A DNA stretch of 38,578 bases, taken from Thermodesulfovibrio sp. (GTDB lineage Bacteria; Nitrospirota; Thermodesulfovibrionia; Thermodesulfovibrionales; UBA6898). The translations under genes were made by a program, and so were the position numbers. This document shows positions 37,764-38,578 of the stretch, piece after piece (within the stretch, counting starts at the first letter, position 1; every line of letters starts with the position of its first letter). Location: the NCBI GenBank assembly GCA_013824615.1, contig PNOC01000034.1:1-38578 (forward strand), given 5' to 3'. The notes below the pieces were generated by a model. It made no database searches and was not told where the DNA came from. It saw only the letters and a list, made by a program, of their open reading frames with translations.

Positions 37764-38578
37764 ATGCGACATGCGACTGGCAAGACGGTAAAACAGAAAG
37801 ACGTTAGCAATAAAGGCGTCCCGCCACTTGTTCTCTCTCTGCTGCAGCCTGATTTCTATCCGCACCGCCCGGACAGCGTCAAGCTGGTCCAGACGCATAT
37901 CTCGTGGGTCTTCCTTGCAGGAAATCTGGTTTACAAAATAAAGAAACCTCTGGACTTTGGGTTCCTGAACTACAGTACCCTCATTCTGCGCAAAAAGGCC
38001 TGCGAAACAGAAGTGCTGCTTAACCGCAGGTTGTCACAAGGGGTCTACCTGGGAACGGCCGCCATCTATAAGAAGGGAAAGGGGTTCTCTCTCTCCCCGC
38101 ACGGGAAACCGGTTGAATATGCGGTGGTCATGCGCCGCCTGCCGGAAGAGCGCTTTCTCTCAACCCTTCTCTCCCGCGGACAAGCCACCGCAGCACAGAT
38201 CAGGCTCGTGGCACGCCATATAGCTGCCTTTCACGCAAATGCAGCACCGGCCATGAGTAAGCTGAATAAAATATCCGCCCTGGAGCAGAACCTGAGAGAG
38301 AACTTCCGGCAGACCCTGCCCTATCTGGGACAGACGGTTAAAGAAAAGGATTATCTTGTTGTCTGGAACTATAACCGCACGTTCCTTGAGCAGCGGCGTC
38401 CGCTCCTTCAAAAGCGCATCACCGGAGGATATATCCGCGACGGCCACGGAGACCTGCATGCCGAACATATCTGCCTGGAAAGGGGCGTCCAGATCTATGA
38501 CTGCATAGAGTTCAGCCCCCGCATCCGGCAGGGAGATGTTGCAGCAGATGTTGCCTTCCTGTACATGGACCTCCTCTA
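37764..38578 (+). CDS. COG2187 aminoglycoside-phosphotransferase-like kinase, partial
   Basis: The frame starts at ATG 37764 and runs to the right edge (271 codons). The translation contains an N-terminal ATP-binding half (THISWVFLAGNLVYKIKKPLDF, with lysine KIKK for phosphate contact; EYAVVMRRLPEERFL hinge) and the Brenner-type catalytic loop IRDGHGDLHAEHICL followed by the YDCIEFSPRIRQGDVAADVAF segment carrying the metal-binding Asp. COG2187 proteins often continue into a P-loop ATPase domain, which would lie beyond this window. The substrate is unknown; resistance to aminoglycosides should not be assumed from the name. In the window it follows UPF0182 closely. Confidence 0.85.
   Translation, partial: MRHATGKTVKQKDVSNKGVPPLVLSLLQPDFYPHRPDSVKLVQTHISWVFLAGNLVYKIKKPLDFGFLNYSTLILRKKACETEVLLNRRLSQGVYLGTAAIYKKGKGFSLSPHGKPVEYAVVMRRLPEERFLSTLLSRGQATAAQIRLVARHIAAFHANAAPAMSKLNKISALEQNLRENFRQTLPYLGQTVKEKDYLVVWNYNRTFLEQRRPLLQKRITGGYIRDGHGDLHAEHICLERGVQIYDCIEFSPRIRQGDVAADVAFLYMDLL

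Overview
The window looks like chromosomal DNA of a Gram-negative anaerobe or facultative anaerobe. Outer-membrane proteins (TonB receptor, OmpA), inner-membrane multiheme cytochromes, an NrfD/Fe-S quinone module, HemL (C5 heme pathway), an AtpZ/AtpI pair, FeoB with a DtxR-FeoA fusion and many PAS kinases are typical of Nitrospirota and of Desulfobacterota/Geobacter-like lineages. I cannot place it further from sequence alone. No tRNA, rRNA, CRISPR array or intact insertion sequence was seen. Both ends cut through genes.

Layout. 1-2018: partial HigB/Gp49-type toxin on the minus strand with its own operator-promoter, divergent from a FabG-like reductase and bioD, with an inverted pair of dRS3-like repeats between the last two. 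2098-7048 (minus): one operon of TonB-dependent receptor, YfiR-like periplasmic protein and CHASE8-type hybrid histidine kinase, divergent from an OmpA-family protein (7221-8219). 8292-14788: a signalling island of a receiver-kinase, a MASE3/PAS kinase, a dCache-like kinase and an Rcp1-type receiver, with no DNA-binding or cyclic-nucleotide output gene. Its edges carry two apparent gene fossils. 14891-18506 (minus): a membrane protein, tetraheme cytochrome, Tat-exported Fe-S protein and NrfD protein (a Cbc4-like quinone/cytochrome module), then, after a terminator, an orphan AtpZ-AtpI pair. 18745-21061 (minus): hemL followed by an 11-heme cytochrome. 21196-25722: a PpiC-type lipoprotein, then an iron locus (fur, feoB, a zinc-ribbon mini-protein, DtxR-FeoA) with a Fur-box-like site before fur and another before feoB. 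25852-29548: a small hypothetical, a cold-shock protein whose leader holds an intrinsic terminator, darP, prfC and a YqiA-like hydrolase. 29609-32317: a GNAT/acyl-CoA synthetase (ADP-forming) fusion. 32727-34595: a secreted fibre with YadA-type head repeats and a C1q-like head. 35055-end: a UPF0182 membrane protein and the start of a COG2187 kinase-like gene.

How the genes may work together. The strongest candidate for an undescribed system is TonB receptor / YfiR / CHASE8 hybrid kinase. It resembles the YfiBNR envelope-sensing module, but with histidine-kinase/receiver output in place of a diguanylate cyclase, and with an OmpA-domain protein transcribed divergently. Heme supply (hemL), heme-rich electron carriers and iron uptake (fur/feo) lie within about 10 kb of one another, consistent with a cytochrome-heavy respiratory lifestyle. 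Functions are inferred from recognised motifs; no database search was possible.
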